Origin: Candidatus Paracaedibacteraceae bacterium
GTDB lineage: Bacteria > Pseudomonadota > Alphaproteobacteria > Paracaedibacterales > Paracaedibacteraceae
Assembly: GCA_019459505.1 (NCBI GenBank)
Contig: JAIBEV010000015.1
Location: 1-49,031 of the forward strand
Direction of reading: 5' to 3'
DNA: 49,031 nucleotides
The notes beneath the pieces were generated by a model that worked only from the letters and a program-made list of their open reading frames with translations, ran no database searches and was not told the DNA's origin. The number at the start of each line of letters is the position of its first letter. Position 1 is the first letter of the stretch. Made by a program: the position numbers and the translations under genes. Below, in pieces: positions 47,751 through 49,031 of this stretch.

Positions 47751-47779
47751 AAAGTAAGTCATGACTCATGACTTACTTT
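47751..47779. promoter_or_regulatory. 29-base palindrome over the start codon of the TauE/SafE gene
   Basis: AAAGTAAGTCATGA (47751-47764), a central C (47765), and TCATGACTTACTTT (47766-47779) are a perfect 14-bp inverted repeat. The ATG at 47761-47763 lies inside the left arm. In RNA the stem would hide the start codon; in DNA it could be an operator. It could also end transcription from the upstream gene, as TTTT follows. Confidence 0.7.
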
Positions 47780-48825
47780 TACCTGTCGCTGATATTATTG
47801 TTAACCCCTACTTTATTATCTTTATTGGATTTATTGGTGGGCTATTAACGGGCTTGCTGGGTGTAGGGGGAGGTTTATTCATCACACCGACGTTAATTAC
47901 ACTGGGAATTCCACCCCTCGTTGCTGTTGCAAGCCAGGTAAATTCGATGATTGGGATGACATTAACCGGTTATCTTACTTATAAAAAGAATAATGATGTG
48001 GACTACCAATTAGGGTGGTCAATTATGTCAGGCGGTCTGATGGGTGCCGTGCTGGGCGTCGTTTTCCTAGAGTGGCTGGGTAATTCTGAATTCAGCAAAC
48101 TGTTTATTACCTTAAGCTATGTTTGTATTATTAGTATTATGATGATCCTTCTCTTTCGTCAAAGCAGGAAGAATTTAGTTCAACACCAATCTATTAGCCA
48201 CGATCGGAAACCAACTTCACCGACTTGGATTACAAAAGCCCCCTTTGTTCAATATTTTGCTCGGTCCCGCTTAACAGCGAGTCGTCTTATTTTATTGCTT
48301 GCTGGTGTTATTAATGGGTGGTTGATTGCTGTCCTTGGCGTCGGAAATGGAATTTTTATGATGCCGGTCTTGACTTATTTTATGGGAAGAATCAGTCCTG
48401 TAACCTATGGAACAACCCTACTCTCATCCGTGGTTATTACCATTATCTCAACGCTCGTTCATGCCTTAAACGGAGATTCAATTGACCTAGTCCTGGTCAG
48501 CTTTTTATTACTGGGGGGGCTTTTCGGTAGTTATTTGGGTGTCAGCTTTAGTTACAGAATTCCAAGGATTTATCTTGGTTTTGCCGGCTCTGCAGTCATG
48601 GCATTGATATTAACTCAGATAGGCCTAAAATATTTTTACCCAGCATTATTTATGACACTATCCGTTCGCCCACCCCAGGGGTTTGATAATCAATTCTATC
48701 ACTGGATGCAGGAGTTTTCCTCCGTCTCTCCCTTGCTGTATGCTGTAACGGGCATCAGTCTCTCTATTATTTTATCGTATACTTTCCAACTCTTAAAATC
48801 TTCTAAAATTCTACAAAAGTCTTAA
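47761..48825 (+). CDS. TauE/SafE-family membrane permease (sulfite/anion exporter type)
   Basis: 354 residues with eight or nine membrane segments. The two-fold DUF81 plan is clear: GGLLTGLLGVGGGLFITP near the start and NGWLIAVLGVGNGIFMMPV in the second half. The start at 47761 matches relatives that begin close to LPVADI, so the palindrome over it is not an annotation mistake. Members export sulfite, sulfoacetate or other organic anions, or import some sulfur compounds; the substrate is unknown. No clear ribosome site is free of the palindrome, which suggests translational control. Confidence 0.88.
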   Translation: MTHDLLLPVADIIVNPYFIIFIGFIGGLLTGLLGVGGGLFITPTLITLGIPPLVAVASQVNSMIGMTLTGYLTYKKNNDVDYQLGWSIMSGGLMGAVLGVVFLEWLGNSEFSKLFITLSYVCIISIMMILLFRQSRKNLVQHQSISHDRKPTSPTWITKAPFVQYFARSRLTASRLILLLAGVINGWLIAVLGVGNGIFMMPVLTYFMGRISPVTYGTTLLSSVVITIISTLVHALNGDSIDLVLVSFLLLGGLFGSYLGVSFSYRIPRIYLGFAGSAVMALILTQIGLKYFYPALFMTLSVRPPQGFDNQFYHWMQEFSSVSPLLYAVTGISLSIILSYTFQLLKSSKILQKS

Positions 48826-49031
48826 TTGGCTCTGATGCTACCGTGTTAAATGTCAATGGATTTAGGATCCCATGGTTGTAAATTCTTAAGCATAGAATTG
48901 AGAATTGTTAAATGAATTAGTTCTGACTTAATCTGACACCAGGCTTGAAAAAAGTAAGGTTACCCATTTTGATAATTATGTCGAGTAACAATCAAAATAT
49001 AAGAGGTAACCCTATGTATCATAGTAATGAA
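48826..49031. other. Right-edge region with possible insertion-sequence ends
   Basis: After the permease there is no complete gene. 48920-48940 reads TTCTGACTTAATCTGACA, whose reverse complement looks like a transposon end. At 48958-49011 GGTTACC/GGTAACC and ATTTTGAT/ATCAAAAT form nested inverted repeats just before the partial ORF at 49014. This may be the border of an IS element whose body lies outside the window. Confidence 0.3.
49014..49031 (+). CDS. Start of an ORF cut by the window edge, possibly a transposase
   Basis: ATG at 49014 with GAGG about eight bases upstream; only MYHSNE is visible. The N-terminus and the inverted repeats before it would suit an IS481-like transposase, but six residues cannot prove it. 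Confidence 0.25.

Overview
The window looks like part of the chromosome of a Gram-negative, AT-rich alphaproteobacterium. The secreted-protein load, the nucleoside transporter, the VgrG spike and the 1150-residue Aas fusion point towards an intracellular or host-associated lineage such as the Holosporales (Paracaedibacter/Odyssella-like). That placement is inferred from gene content and style; no rRNA or tRNA gene lies in the window to test it.

Layout. 1-870: end of an XRE-type regulator, then a His/Glu-rich lipoprotein carrying 42-base tandem repeats. 870-4785: an AsmA/YhdP-like envelope protein converging on and overlapping an SDF-family symporter. 5090-7996: a glycine-rich autotransporter broken by two compensating shifts at two six-G tracts. 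8187-10531: hisS-prfA. 10717-14468: an AT-rich accessory block with three exported proteins (amidoligase-like protein, small partner, trypsin-like protease) and a decayed ORF. 14518-18349: an outer membrane barrel protein facing a vgrG plus MORN-repeat gene pair. 18480-23702: an RND efflux adaptor and pump followed by an NDUFAF5-like methyltransferase. 23852-27561: heptose/LPS core genes (gmhA-hldE-gmhB on the minus strand, a heptosyltransferase divergent on the plus strand). 27775-31227: the Aas fusion. 31340-33328: a large exported protein of unknown function with a possible HicA-like tail. 33460-36160: priA divergent from a fructose-6-phosphate aldolase-type transaldolase. 36403-36530: a long palindromic element. 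36583-38037: trkH. 38180-43451: the cell-shape cluster mreB-mreC-(930-base gap)-mreD-mrdA. 43650-48825: ispH, a CNT nucleoside transporter, an exported three-repeat protein and a TauE/SafE permease whose start codon lies inside a near-perfect palindrome. The right edge holds what may be the beginning of an insertion sequence.

How the parts fit. Much of the window builds or decorates the envelope: heptose synthesis and transfer, phospholipid re-acylation, peptidoglycan elongation, lipid-transport-like AsmA protein, autotransporter, outer membrane barrel and efflux. A second theme is export towards a host or competitor: at least five unrelated predicted secreted proteins plus a VgrG spike with no other type VI gene beside it. 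The best candidates for something undescribed are the exported amidoligase-like protein with its partner, the three-repeat exported protein, the exported protein with the HicA-like tail, and the G-tract-interrupted autotransporter.
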